Of a DNA stretch of 37,500 bases, positions 8,732-15,918 are shown in pieces. A program made the translations under genes and the position numbers. Positions within the stretch are counted from its first letter, which is position 1. The number at the start of each line of letters is the position of its first letter. This DNA is from an uncultured Bacteroidaceae bacterium (lineage in GTDB: Bacteria > Bacteroidota > Bacteroidia > Bacteroidales > Bacteroidaceae), in contig CAJOEI010000013.1 in the NCBI GenBank assembly GCA_905233465.1, positions 1 to 37,500 of the forward strand. Reading direction: 5' to 3'. The notes beneath the pieces are model-generated. The model made no database searches, was not told the DNA's origin, and saw only the letters and a program-made list of their open reading frames with translations.

Positions 8732-8771
8732 CCCCTCCCCTTTCCACAAAGGGGAGCCGGGCAGGGAGGGT
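8732..8771. repeat. GC-rich palindromic repeat, copy B, intergenic
   Basis: CTCCCCTTT (8735-8743) and AAAGGGGAG (8748-8756) form a perfect 9-bp stem with a 4-base loop, followed by a G-rich tail CCGGGCAGGGAGGGTC. The layout is the same as copy A at 7311-7353. It fills most of the 84-base gap between the DUF4960 gene and the first GH32 gene. In RNA it would be a stable hairpin that could trim or stabilise the operon message; that role is inferred. Confidence 0.6.
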
Positions 8772-8801
8772 CAAATCTAATCATCAAAAATCAACATAGC
8801 A

Positions 8802-10388
8802 ATGAAAAAAATGTTTCATATATTCTGCGCAGGTTTAGTTTGCTGCAACCTGGTTGCTGTCCTCTCCTCCTGCTCCGAGGACAACTACGGCGACGAGCCT
8901 AAGGACTGGGCATCAACCACCACGGCCTTCGCCAGCACCGATGAAGCGGCATTCCTCACCTACTACAAGCCCGCTATCGGCCGTGTAGGCGATCCCATGC
9001 CCTTCTACGACCAGAAGGCAGGCGAGTTCAAAGTCATGTACCTTCAGGAGTACGACAACAACGGAGCCTGCTACCATCCCTTCTGGGGCCTTGCCACTAA
9101 GGACGGAGCTACATATCAGCCCCTCGGCGAGATCCTCCCCACTGGCACCTCCACCGCTCAGCAGGATGCGTCGCTCGGCACGGGCTGTGCCGTCTACAAC
9201 GAAGCCGAAGGGCTCTACTACATCTACTATACTGGCTACAACGTCCTCCTGCCCAACCGCGAGGTCGTCATGCGCGCAACATCGCCCGACTTCAAGACCT
9301 GGACCCGCGATGCCACTTGGAGCCTGAAAGGTATCGACTATGGCTATGCCCCCACCGACTTCCGTGACCCGCAAGTATTCAAGGCCGACGACGGACTCTG
9401 GCACATGGTCATCTCATCCAACCTCCGTTTCGCCGACTTCAAGTCCTCCGACCTCAAGAACTGGGAGCACGCCGGTTCATTCAACATGGTCTGGGACCGC
9501 ATGTGCGAGTGCCCCGACATCTTCCAGATGGGCAACTATTGGTACCTCATCTACAGCGAAGGCTATCGCGCCCCCTGGAGCCGCAAGGTCAAGTACATGA
9601 TGGCCACCTCCTTCGAGGGACTCAAGGCGTGCTTCTCCGACCCAGGTGCCAACTGGCCGCGCGACGGTCACGAGGGCGTCCTCGACAGCCGTGCCTTCTA
9701 TGCCGCCAAGACAGCCTCCAACGGCACCGACCGCCTCATCTGGGGATGGTGCCCGCAGCGCATAGGAACCACCATCCACGAGCGCAACATCAACGTTGGT
9801 GCCGAGAGCGAACCGGCATGGTCCGGGGCCCTCGTGTGCCACCGCATCATCCAGCACCAGGACGGTACACTCACCCTCGGAGCCGTGCCCGCTATGGCAG
9901 CCAAGTACAATAAACAACAAGACGTCAAGGTCATGGCTAGCAACGGTTACAACGCAGGCACCCTCTCCGGCAACGATGCTTATGTCCTCTATCCCCGCCT
10001 GGGCACTGCTAACCATATCAGCTTCACCGTTCAGACGTCCAACAACTGGGATAAGTTCGGTATCAGTTTCGTTCGCGGCACCGACAGCGACAAGTACTAT
10101 ACCCTCGTCGTCAACCCAGAGGATGAGAACCACCGCAAGGTAAACTTCGAGCAGGAAGGTTCTGCCGGCAAGGGCTTCATTGAAGGTATCGATGGCTACT
10201 GGTTCGAGCGTCCCGCCGACAACCGCTACAACATCGACATCTACACCGACAACAGCGTCCTCGTGCTCTACATCAACGACGTATGTGCATATACCCAGCG
10301 CATCTACGGTATCCAAAAGAACTGCTGGAGCATCAATAACTACGGCGGTAACATCACCGTGACCGACGTGAAAGTAGCCCAGCAGTAA
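8802..10388 (+). CDS. GH32 lipoprotein, probable surface endo-levanase
   Basis: The 528-aa lipoprotein (lipobox LSSC, C24) has a five-bladed-propeller GH32 domain and a C-terminal beta-sandwich, possibly DUF4975-like. The three GH32 acidic motifs are visible in order. The nucleophile region is the divergent VGDPMPF (D64) rather than WMNDPNG. The others are FRDP (D189, transition-state stabiliser) and ECP (E236, acid/base). The same variant layout occurs, as I recall, in the surface endo-levanase BT1760, and the lipid anchor plus the DUF4960 and SusCD neighbours support the same job: cutting levan outside the cell into importable pieces. Endo-inulinase activity is the main alternative. The intended start is the ATG at 8802, which opens a well-formed signal peptide. 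Confidence 0.85.
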   Translation: MKKMFHIFCAGLVCCNLVAVLSSCSEDNYGDEPKDWASTTTAFASTDEAAFLTYYKPAIGRVGDPMPFYDQKAGEFKVMYLQEYDNNGACYHPFWGLATKDGATYQPLGEILPTGTSTAQQDASLGTGCAVYNEAEGLYYIYYTGYNVLLPNREVVMRATSPDFKTWTRDATWSLKGIDYGYAPTDFRDPQVFKADDGLWHMVISSNLRFADFKSSDLKNWEHAGSFNMVWDRMCECPDIFQMGNYWYLIYSEGYRAPWSRKVKYMMATSFEGLKACFSDPGANWPRDGHEGVLDSRAFYAAKTASNGTDRLIWGWCPQRIGTTIHERNINVGAESEPAWSGALVCHRIIQHQDGTLTLGAVPAMAAKYNKQQDVKVMASNGYNAGTLSGNDAYVLYPRLGTANHISFTVQTSNNWDKFGISFVRGTDSDKYYTLVVNPEDENHRKVNFEQEGSAGKGFIEGIDGYWFERPADNRYNIDIYTDNSVLVLYINDVCAYTQRIYGIQKNCWSINNYGGNITVTDVKVAQQ

Positions 10389-10417
10389 GCTAACGATTAT
10401 TCCTATTGAAGCGCAAT

Positions 10418-12145
10418 ATGAACGTTTTCAAATGTTTTATCCTGTCTGCTGCACTCACGGCACTCCCTTTCGGGAGTCGCTGTGAGGCGCAGGGGCTTAC
10501 TCCACAGGCTTGCGAACAGACTATCGTCACACCTAAGCCCGCAGGCCGCTACCTCTGGCTCCCTATTCAGGAGTCGGCGCCCGAAGGCAAAGTGCAGGTC
10601 ATTCGCCAAGACGCTCTCCTCATGGAGCAGAACGTGCGAATGGCACGCGAGCACGTAGACTATTACGTGCCGCTCGACCTCCGGCCTTACCAGAATCAGG
10701 GCACATATAAGGTATGCGTCCAGAATGTTCCCACAGGCAGCATATGCTTCTCTAAAATGGTGCAGAACGACGATGTCAACTATGCCTTCATCAATGAGAG
10801 GTATCGCCCGCTTTACCACCACACACCTCGTCGTGGTTGGATGAACGATCCCAATGGCATGTTCTACAAGGACGGCACATGGCACCTCTTCTACCAGTAC
10901 AATCCTTACGGCTCTATGTGGGGCAATATGCATTGGGCACATTCCACATCCACCGACCTGGTTCATTGGAACGACGCAGGTGTGGCACTGGCTCCCGATG
11001 CCTGGGGTACCATGTTCAGCGGTTCTTGTGCCGTCGACGAGAACAACACAGCCGGCTTCGGACGCGGCGCTGTCATTGCCATGTACACATCCAGCCGTCC
11101 CACACCTTTCGGTGGCGATGTCCAGGCTCAATGCATCGCCTACTCCACCGATGGCGGTAAGACTTTCATTAAATATGACGGCAACCCAGTATTGTGTGCT
11201 GAGGACAAAGATTTCCGCGATCCCAATATGTTCTGGAACAAGGACATCAACGCCTGGAACCTCATTCTCGCCGTAGGTCAGGAGATGCGCATCTATTCGT
11301 CGCCCAACCTGAAGGATTGGAAGGAAGAGAGCCGCTTCGGCCTCGGCTACGGCAACCACGACGGCGTATGGGAATGTCCCGACCTGTTCAAGTTACCAAT
11401 CGTAAATAGTAAATTGTCAAATCGTAAATCGGCTTGGGTTCTGGTTTGCAACATCAACCCCGGCGGTCCTTTCGGCGGCAGCGCCACACAGTACTTCGTG
11501 GGTGATTTCGACGGACACAAGTTCACCTGCGACTCTGAACCGCAGGTCACCAAATGGATGGACTGGGGCAAGGACCACTATGCTACCGTATCTTTCTGGG
11601 GTGCTCCCCAGAATCGTCGCACCGTCATTGCGTGGATGTCCAACTGGCAGTATGCCAATGACGTGCCCACCAAGCAGTACCGCTCCGCCAACTCCATTGC
11701 CCGTGACCTCGGTCTGTTCCAGGACGGCAGCGAATGGTATGTCAGCGTGAAACCCTCGCCAGAGATGTTGGCAGCTCGGGGCAACAAAGTGAAGGCCCCC
11801 ACCGAGGCTTGTGAGATCATCGTCGATCTCAAGGGCTCGGCCACCATCACCCTCGCCAACGCCAAGGGCGAGCAGGTCGTCATGACCTACGACGATGCAG
11901 CGCGCACCTTCGCCATGGACCGCACGGCCAGCGGCAACGTCAGCTTCAGTGAGGCATTCCCCTGTACCACCGTAGCTCCCACCCACGGCCGCATCAAGCA
12001 ATTGCGTCTCTTCATTGACCGCTGTTCCATCGAGGCCTTCGATGCAGACGGTAAGATGGCCATGACCAACCTCGTCTTCCCCTCTGAGCCTTACAACAGC
12101 ATCAAGGTCAAGGGAGGCAAGGCAACCATCTATGAAGTGAAATAA
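10418..12145 (+). CDS. Secreted GH32 fructanase (exo-levanase/inulinase/invertase type)
   Basis: The 575-aa enzyme carries a signal peptide (to about residue 25). An N-terminal beta-rich module (about 30-125, DUF4980-like) precedes a canonical GH32 domain with WMNDPNG (D144 nucleophile), FSGS, FRDP (D268) and ECP (E319). The C-terminal beta-sandwich includes LRLFIDRCSIEAF. It probably releases fructose from imported oligosaccharides in the periplasm. I chose the ATG at 10418; a TTG at 10406 is in frame but adds only MKRN. The oddity is that nucleotides 11392-11431 are AT-rich and resemble the intergenic repeat at 16601-16636. They encode LPIVNSKLSNRKS in the loop after ECPDLF, where GH32 enzymes vary. 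Confidence 0.92.
   Translation: MNVFKCFILSAALTALPFGSRCEAQGLTPQACEQTIVTPKPAGRYLWLPIQESAPEGKVQVIRQDALLMEQNVRMAREHVDYYVPLDLRPYQNQGTYKVCVQNVPTGSICFSKMVQNDDVNYAFINERYRPLYHHTPRRGWMNDPNGMFYKDGTWHLFYQYNPYGSMWGNMHWAHSTSTDLVHWNDAGVALAPDAWGTMFSGSCAVDENNTAGFGRGAVIAMYTSSRPTPFGGDVQAQCIAYSTDGGKTFIKYDGNPVLCAEDKDFRDPNMFWNKDINAWNLILAVGQEMRIYSSPNLKDWKEESRFGLGYGNHDGVWECPDLFKLPIVNSKLSNRKSAWVLVCNINPGGPFGGSATQYFVGDFDGHKFTCDSEPQVTKWMDWGKDHYATVSFWGAPQNRRTVIAWMSNWQYANDVPTKQYRSANSIARDLGLFQDGSEWYVSVKPSPEMLAARGNKVKAPTEACEIIVDLKGSATITLANAKGEQVVMTYDDAARTFAMDRTASGNVSFSEAFPCTTVAPTHGRIKQLRLFIDRCSIEAFDADGKMAMTNLVFPSEPYNSIKVKGGKATIYEVK
11392..11431. repeat. AT-rich repeat-like insert within the GH32 gene
   Basis: This 40-base patch contains AATCGTAAAT, AAATTGTCAA and AATCGTAAATC, close to the 9-bp units (AAATCGTAA) tandemly repeated at 16601-16636. 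The surrounding gene is GC-rich. The patch keeps the reading frame and falls between ECPDLF and WVLVCNINPGG. It looks like an intergenic repeat captured as coding sequence. Confidence 0.5.
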
Positions 12146-12146
12146 A

Positions 12147-12180
12147 AGCCACCGTGCCCCTCACCTGGTGAGGGGTGGCT
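12147..12180. repeat. GC-rich hairpin, possible copy C of the palindromic repeat
   Basis: CCCCTCAC (12157-12164) and GTGAGGGG (12168-12175) form a perfect 8-bp stem. The outer arms AGCCACC (12147-12153) and GGTGGCT (12174-12180) can extend it if a short bulge is allowed. It sits between the second GH32 gene and the permease gene. Resemblance to copies A and B is partial: the arms differ and the G-rich tail is missing. It lacks a T-run, so termination is less likely than message processing. Confidence 0.45.
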
Positions 12181-12219
12181 ACCTCAAAAGAAAAGCAATC
12201 ATAACTTAATAACAGCCTT

Positions 12220-13410
12220 ATGGAAAATTATCAATCCGCACAACACGCAGCTCAGCCCCCCAGAGGCGGGTCCATGGCCATCATCCCTGTCATGCTATGC
12301 TTCTTCTGCATGGGCTTCGTGGACCTCGTGGGCATCGCCTCCAACTACGTGAAGGAAGACCTGTCACTCACCGATAGCGTGGCCAATATCTTCCCCTCGT
12401 TGGTATTCTTCTGGTTCCTTATCTTTAGCGTGCCCACTGGCATGTTGATGAACAAGATAGGCCGTAAGAAGACCGTGCTGCTGTCTCTCGTTGTCACTGC
12501 TGTGTCGCTGCTGCTGCCCATCTTCGGCCAGAACTTCGGCATCATGCTCGTAGCCTTCTCCCTCCTCGGCATAGGCAACGCACTGATGCAGACATCGTTG
12601 AACCCCCTCGTATCAACCGTCATGGGTGGCGGCAACCTTGCCTCCACGCTCACCTTCGGACAGTTCGTCAAGGCCATCGCCTCGTTCTCTGCACCCTATC
12701 TGGCCATGTGGGGAGCCACACAGATCATTCCCGAGTTCGGTCTCAACTGGCGCATCCTCTTCGCTATCTTCCTCATCGTGGGGTTGATCTCTACCCTGTG
12801 GCTATGGGCAACACCCATTCACGAAGAGCCCATCGAGGGCAAGCCCTCCACCTTCATAGAGTGCTTCAAACTCCTCGGCACACCCATCGTGCTGCTGTCG
12901 TTCCTCGGCATCATGTGCCACGTAGGCATCGACGTGGGCACCAACACCACAGCACCTAAAATCCTAATGGAGCGCCTTGGCATGACACTCAACGAAGCCG
13001 CCTTCGCCACCTCGCTCTATTTCATCTTCCGTACGATTGGCTGCCTCACAGGTTCTTTCTTCCTGCGCGTACTGCGTATGAGAACCTTCTTCATCATCTC
13101 CGTATGCATGATGGCACTGTCGATGTGCGGTCTGTTCTTCGGACATGAAAAATGGGTGCTCTACGCCGCCATCGCACTCGTGGGCTACGGCAACAGCAAC
13201 GTCTTCTCCATGTGCTTTGCCACCGCCCTCGAATCCATGCCCGACAAGCAGAACGAAGTCAGCGGTCTCATGATCATGGGACTCTTCGGCGGCACCGTGT
13301 TCCCGCTCCTCATGGGCTTCATGAGCGATGCCATGGGTCAGGCCGGCGCCGTCATCGTCATGGCCGTCGGTGTCATCTACCTCTTCAGCTATATCAAGCA
13401 GACCAAGTAA
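12220..13410 (+). CDS. MFS sugar permease, probable fructose importer
   Basis: The 396-aa inner-membrane protein has about twelve hydrophobic helices and the MFS signature between helices 2 and 3 (MLMNKIGRKKTVLL). It resembles the FucP/FGHS-type sugar:proton symporters of Bacteroidota. Downstream of periplasmic GH32 and directly before a fructokinase, it should carry free fructose into the cytoplasm, as BT1758 does in the levan locus of B. thetaiotaomicron. The N-terminus (about 20 residues, PPRGGS) is hydrophilic. The ATG at 12220 is followed by a normal first helix, so this start is accepted. Confidence 0.9.
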   Translation: MENYQSAQHAAQPPRGGSMAIIPVMLCFFCMGFVDLVGIASNYVKEDLSLTDSVANIFPSLVFFWFLIFSVPTGMLMNKIGRKKTVLLSLVVTAVSLLLPIFGQNFGIMLVAFSLLGIGNALMQTSLNPLVSTVMGGGNLASTLTFGQFVKAIASFSAPYLAMWGATQIIPEFGLNWRILFAIFLIVGLISTLWLWATPIHEEPIEGKPSTFIECFKLLGTPIVLLSFLGIMCHVGIDVGTNTTAPKILMERLGMTLNEAAFATSLYFIFRTIGCLTGSFFLRVLRMRTFFIISVCMMALSMCGLFFGHEKWVLYAAIALVGYGNSNVFSMCFATALESMPDKQNEVSGLMIMGLFGGTVFPLLMGFMSDAMGQAGAVIVMAVGVIYLFSYIKQTK

Positions 13411-13442
13411 CCAACATTTTTACCACTATAACCATTTACCCT

Positions 13443-14327
13443 ATGAATGAGAAGAGATATGTAGTAGGCCTTGGCGAAGTCCTCTGGGACGTGTTGCCCG
13501 AAGGCAAGAAACTCGGCGGAGCACCCGCCAACTTCGCATACCATGCAGGACAGTTCCTGGGCTCCGACAACACCATCGCCATCAGCGCCCTGGGCGAAGA
13601 TGCGCTGGCCGAAGAGACCATAGAGGCGCTGCGCCAGCACAACCTCAACGATCTGCTGCCACGCGTGCCCTACCCCACCGGCACCGTACAGGTCACCCTG
13701 GCCGAGGGCGGCATTCCCACCTATGACATCAAGGAGAACGTAGCTTGGGACAATATCCCGTTCGACGATGATATCGCAGCCATAGCCCGCTCATGCCGCG
13801 CTGTCTGCTTCGGCTCGCTCGCACAGCGCAATATCGTCAGCCGTACCACCATACAGAAGTTCCTCGATGCTACGCCCGACGACTGCCTCAAGATTTTCGA
13901 CATCAACCTGCGACAACAGTTCTACACCAAGGAGATCATCCAAGAGAGCATCCGGCGCTGCAATATCCTAAAGATCAACGATGAGGAACTCGTGCTCATC
14001 GGTCGTATGTTCGGCTATCCCGGCCTTGATATCGAGAACAAGTGCTGGCTCATCCTCGGCAAGTACAACCTGGACATGCTTGTGCTCACCTGCGGCACCA
14101 ACGGCTCCTACGTCTTCACCCCCGGTAACGTATCGTTCCAGGAAACGCCGAAGGTCACCGTAGCCGACACCGTAGGCGCTGGTGACTCTTTCACCGGCTC
14201 CTTTGTTGGCAGCATACTCAATGGCAAGTCCGTGTCCGAAGCCCACAGCACCGCCGTCCGTGTCAGCGCCTTCGTCTGCACACAAAACGGCGCCATGCCC
14301 GTGGTGCCAGAGGAACTGAAGGTTTAA
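13443..14327 (+). CDS. PfkB-family fructokinase
   Basis: The 294-aa cytoplasmic kinase phosphorylates fructose with ATP, closing the fructan pathway. The PfkB features are an N-terminal GEVLWDVLPEGKKLGGAPANFAYH sugar-binding segment and the C-terminal anion-hole motif DTVGAGDSFTGSF (about 243-255) with D248 as catalytic base. Length is typical. The frame stays open upstream to 13152 inside the permease gene, but the ATG at 13443, 33 bases after the permease stop, starts the conserved N-terminus and is clearly right. It is the last gene of the operon; a strong hairpin terminator follows about 100 bases later. Confidence 0.95.
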   Translation: MNEKRYVVGLGEVLWDVLPEGKKLGGAPANFAYHAGQFLGSDNTIAISALGEDALAEETIEALRQHNLNDLLPRVPYPTGTVQVTLAEGGIPTYDIKENVAWDNIPFDDDIAAIARSCRAVCFGSLAQRNIVSRTTIQKFLDATPDDCLKIFDINLRQQFYTKEIIQESIRRCNILKINDEELVLIGRMFGYPGLDIENKCWLILGKYNLDMLVLTCGTNGSYVFTPGNVSFQETPKVTVADTVGAGDSFTGSFVGSILNGKSVSEAHSTAVRVSAFVCTQNGAMPVVPEELKV

Positions 14328-14426
14328 TCCCTGATGACCGTTCGTTGCAATGACAGCGAGAACGCACCCTATTCCTAATCGTCCTTTTACTTCGAGCACT
14401 GCAAAGAAGCAGCGGCTGTGAAAATG

Positions 14427-14476
14427 ATCCCCGCCCTCAGATCGCGATATCTGACAGCGGGGATTTCCTTTCTTTA
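14427..14476 (+). terminator. Intrinsic terminator after the fructan operon
   Basis: ATCCCCGC (14427-14434) pairs with GCGGGGAT (14457-14464), and inside it TCAGAT (14437-14442) pairs with ATCTGA (14449-14454). The hairpin is followed by the T-rich stretch TTTCCTTTCTTT. The 415-base gap between fructokinase and thioesterase (14328-14742) contains this terminator, an AT-rich stretch without recognisable genes (about 14540-14700) and the thioesterase promoter. Confidence 0.8.
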
Positions 14477-14717
14477 TTCCATCCCTCGTTCTCACCTTTG
14501 GTTCTCCTACAATACAGCGATCTGTCTTCGACCGAAGCCACGTGAAACTTTACGTTACCAATTTGGGGTTAGATGGAACAGAAAAAATATGGGTGATCAC
14601 AGGCAAAGAGAATACCCTATTGTATTTATTTGGGCACAAAAATACTCAATTTTCTATAGAAAATAGTCCAAAAACATTCTTTCACTCACTAAAAGACAGA
14701 ATTAGCCCATTTATTTG

Positions 14718-14725
14718 TATTTTTG
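14718..14725 (+). promoter_or_regulatory. -7 promoter element of the thioesterase gene
   Basis: TATTTTTG at 14718-14725 fits TAnnTTTG exactly. No TTTG lies at the ideal distance upstream. Transcription would start near 14732 and leave a leader of about 10 bases before the ATG at 14743. This supports the 14743 start over the in-frame ATG at 14542, which lies upstream of the promoter. Confidence 0.5.
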
Positions 14726-14742
14726 TGCCGAAATCCAGTAAG

Positions 14743-15117
14743 ATGATTATGATTAGACTGAAACATACAAGTGAACTGCAGGTAACTGATTCCGTCACTG
14801 CAATCGTGGTTGGTTCTGGGGATATGCCAGTTCTTGCGACCCCTATGATGATGGCTTTGATGGAAAATGCCGCCATGCTCGCCATCAAAGAGGAACTGCC
14901 AGAAGGGTGTACTACCGTTGGCGGTCATATTGAATCGTCACACCTAAAGCCTTCGAAAGTCGGTGATGTTGTCAGAGCCGAAGCTGAAGTGACGAAGGTA
15001 GATGGGAAAAAGATTGAATTTAAGGTGACGGCCTATTCTGGTGACACACTTATAGGTGAAGGTACACACCTAAGATTCATAGTAGATAAAGAAAAATTCA
15101 TGTCAAAACTTGGATAG
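14743..15117 (+). CDS. FlK-type hotdog-fold thioesterase
   Basis: The 124-aa single-domain protein matches the fluoroacetyl-CoA-thioesterase-like family. It has VVGSGDMPVLATPMMMALMENAAM, then GCTTVGGHIESSHLKPSKVGD, VRAEAEVTKVDGKKIEFKVTAY and GEGTHLRFIVDKEKF. The Glu of the MEN segment (about 41) and the His of SSHL (about 67) stand where FlK has catalytic residues. Such proteins hydrolyse short acyl-CoA thioesters; the substrate here is unknown. The reading frame extends upstream to 14542, but that stretch is AT-rich, low in similarity to anything and upstream of the -7 box. It is a single-gene unit facing ssrA. Confidence 0.85.
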   Translation: MIMIRLKHTSELQVTDSVTAIVVGSGDMPVLATPMMMALMENAAMLAIKEELPEGCTTVGGHIESSHLKPSKVGDVVRAEAEVTKVDGKKIEFKVTAYSGDTLIGEGTHLRFIVDKEKFMSKLG

Positions 15118-15210
15118 GGAATTGATATGTAAACGAATGAATAATCAGAACATGAAGAACTGATTTGTACATTCATGTTAGCGCTCACCGTGACTTCGGA
15201 GGGTGGGCCA

Positions 15211-15227
15211 GCAACATGGAATGTTGC
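15211..15227. other. Small hairpin after the thioesterase gene
   Basis: GCAACAT (15211-15217) and ATGTTGC (15221-15227) form a perfect 7-bp stem with a 3-base loop. It lies in the gap between the convergent thioesterase and ssrA genes. No T-run follows on the + strand (it is A-rich instead), so it is only a weak terminator candidate. Confidence 0.3.
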
Positions 15228-15255
15228 CAAAAAGAAAAGCGGAAGGGGGCAATTC

Positions 15256-15324
15256 CCAGCTCCACAAACCAAAGAAACAATCCTCTGAAATTCAGCGGAT
15301 TGTTTCTTTGGTTTGTGGAGCTGG
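15256..15324. repeat. 69-bp near-perfect palindrome overlapping the 3' end of ssrA
   Basis: Arms 15256-15283 and 15297-15324 are perfect 28-bp reverse complements. Inside them a further 5 bp pair (15285-15289 with 15291-15295), leaving one mismatched pair and one central base. The right arm includes the last nine bases of ssrA (15316-15324), so the left arm holds an inverted copy of that end. It may act as a terminator or processing hairpin for tmRNA, or as a scar of an integration or duplication at ssrA. No T-run follows it on either strand. Confidence 0.85.
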
Positions 15325-15715
15325 AGGGAATTGAACCCTCGTCCAAACAGGGAAACCATGTGCTTTCTACACGCTTATCTCAGTTTTGGTTTTCGTGTCG
15401 CGACATGACCTGAGCCGCCTGGCCGCAACCTTATCCTCTATGAGCTTCATCCTCGGCACGAGGCTGCCTCGGACTATCCCCCGTTTTGCTGCACCACTTT
15501 GCCAGAGCGCCCGGGGGCGTGTGGTCTCTGAGTGATGTCCCGTCGCTGCACCTTGTGCGGCGATGATGCTAATCTACTATGCTTCGATTAAGCAGCGAGA
15601 GCGTACTGTGTTTCGCCAGATAATTGTTTGAAGACCAGAGATTAAAGAGAGCGATCAGCGACTCTCTGCGTGCTTACACACCATCTCGTCCTGCTGTCAA
15701 ATCCATGTCAGCCCC
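15316..15715 (-). ncRNA. ssrA: tmRNA (ssrA), tag GETQYALAA
   Basis: On the minus strand the RNA starts GGGGCTGACATGGATTTGAC, the standard tmRNA 5' end. It finishes with GGTTCAATTCC in the T arm and CAGCTCCA, which pairs with GGGGCTG to close the tRNA-like acceptor stem. The tag frame at 15588-15617 reads GGC GAA ACA CAG TAC GCT CTC GCT GCT TAA, giving GETQYALAA and a stop, close to tags known in Bacteroidetes. The 3' CCA is not encoded (CAA follows) and must be added. It rescues ribosomes stalled on broken messages together with SmpB. The length of 400 bases is normal. Confidence 0.97.
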
Positions 15716-15730
15716 AAGCGGAATGCGGCG

Positions 15731-15738
15731 CAAAGGTA
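15731..15738 (-). promoter_or_regulatory. -7 promoter element of ssrA
   Basis: On the minus strand TACCTTTG (plus-strand CAAAGGTA, 15731-15738) matches TAnnTTTG and lies 15 bases before the tmRNA 5' end. The -33 region falls inside the GTTGAAA heptad repeats (15744-15810), read as TTTCAAC on this strand, which may supply a TTT-containing -33 box. Confidence 0.65.
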
Positions 15739-15743
15739 GGGAG

Positions 15744-15810
15744 AAAAGTTGAAAGTTGAAAGTCGAAAGTTGAAAAATTAAAGTTGAAAGTTGAAAATTG
15801 ATGGTTGAGA
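15744..15810. repeat. AT-rich heptad repeats (GTTGAAA-like)
   Basis: About seven imperfect copies of GTTGAAA run in tandem between the ssrA promoter and the exopolysaccharide locus. Related AT-rich wording (ACTTGAAACCTAAAACTTT) recurs at about 15890-15918 directly before the next start codon. Units of 7 bases differ from the 9-base units at 16555-16636. Otherwise this 203-base gap holds only the ssrA promoter. Confidence 0.6.
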
Positions 15811-15918
15811 AGAGAAAAATTTAGGTTTCTTCACAATAAATATGGCTTTTTTGAGTTTAGAATATAAACGCGCGGCGTAGCCGCAGCAGAAACTTGGAAC
15901 TTGAAACCTAAAACTTTA

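Noticed and set aside
13152..13442. Upstream extension of the fructokinase frame into the permease gene
   Set aside because: The extra residues are an arginine/histidine-rich shadow translation of the permease; the conserved fructokinase N-terminus starts at ATG 13443.
14542..14742. N-terminal extension of the thioesterase frame
   Set aside because: The stretch is AT-rich, extends the protein beyond the family's normal length and lies upstream of a good -7 promoter element.
15316..15345. tRNA-like T arm suggesting a tRNA gene
   Set aside because: The arm and acceptor belong to the tRNA-like end of tmRNA; the 5' end, tag frame and length identify ssrA.
15744..15810. Possible CRISPR array or minisatellite
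   Set aside because: Units are 7 bases with no spacers and no cas genes nearby; it is a simple AT-rich tandem repeat.
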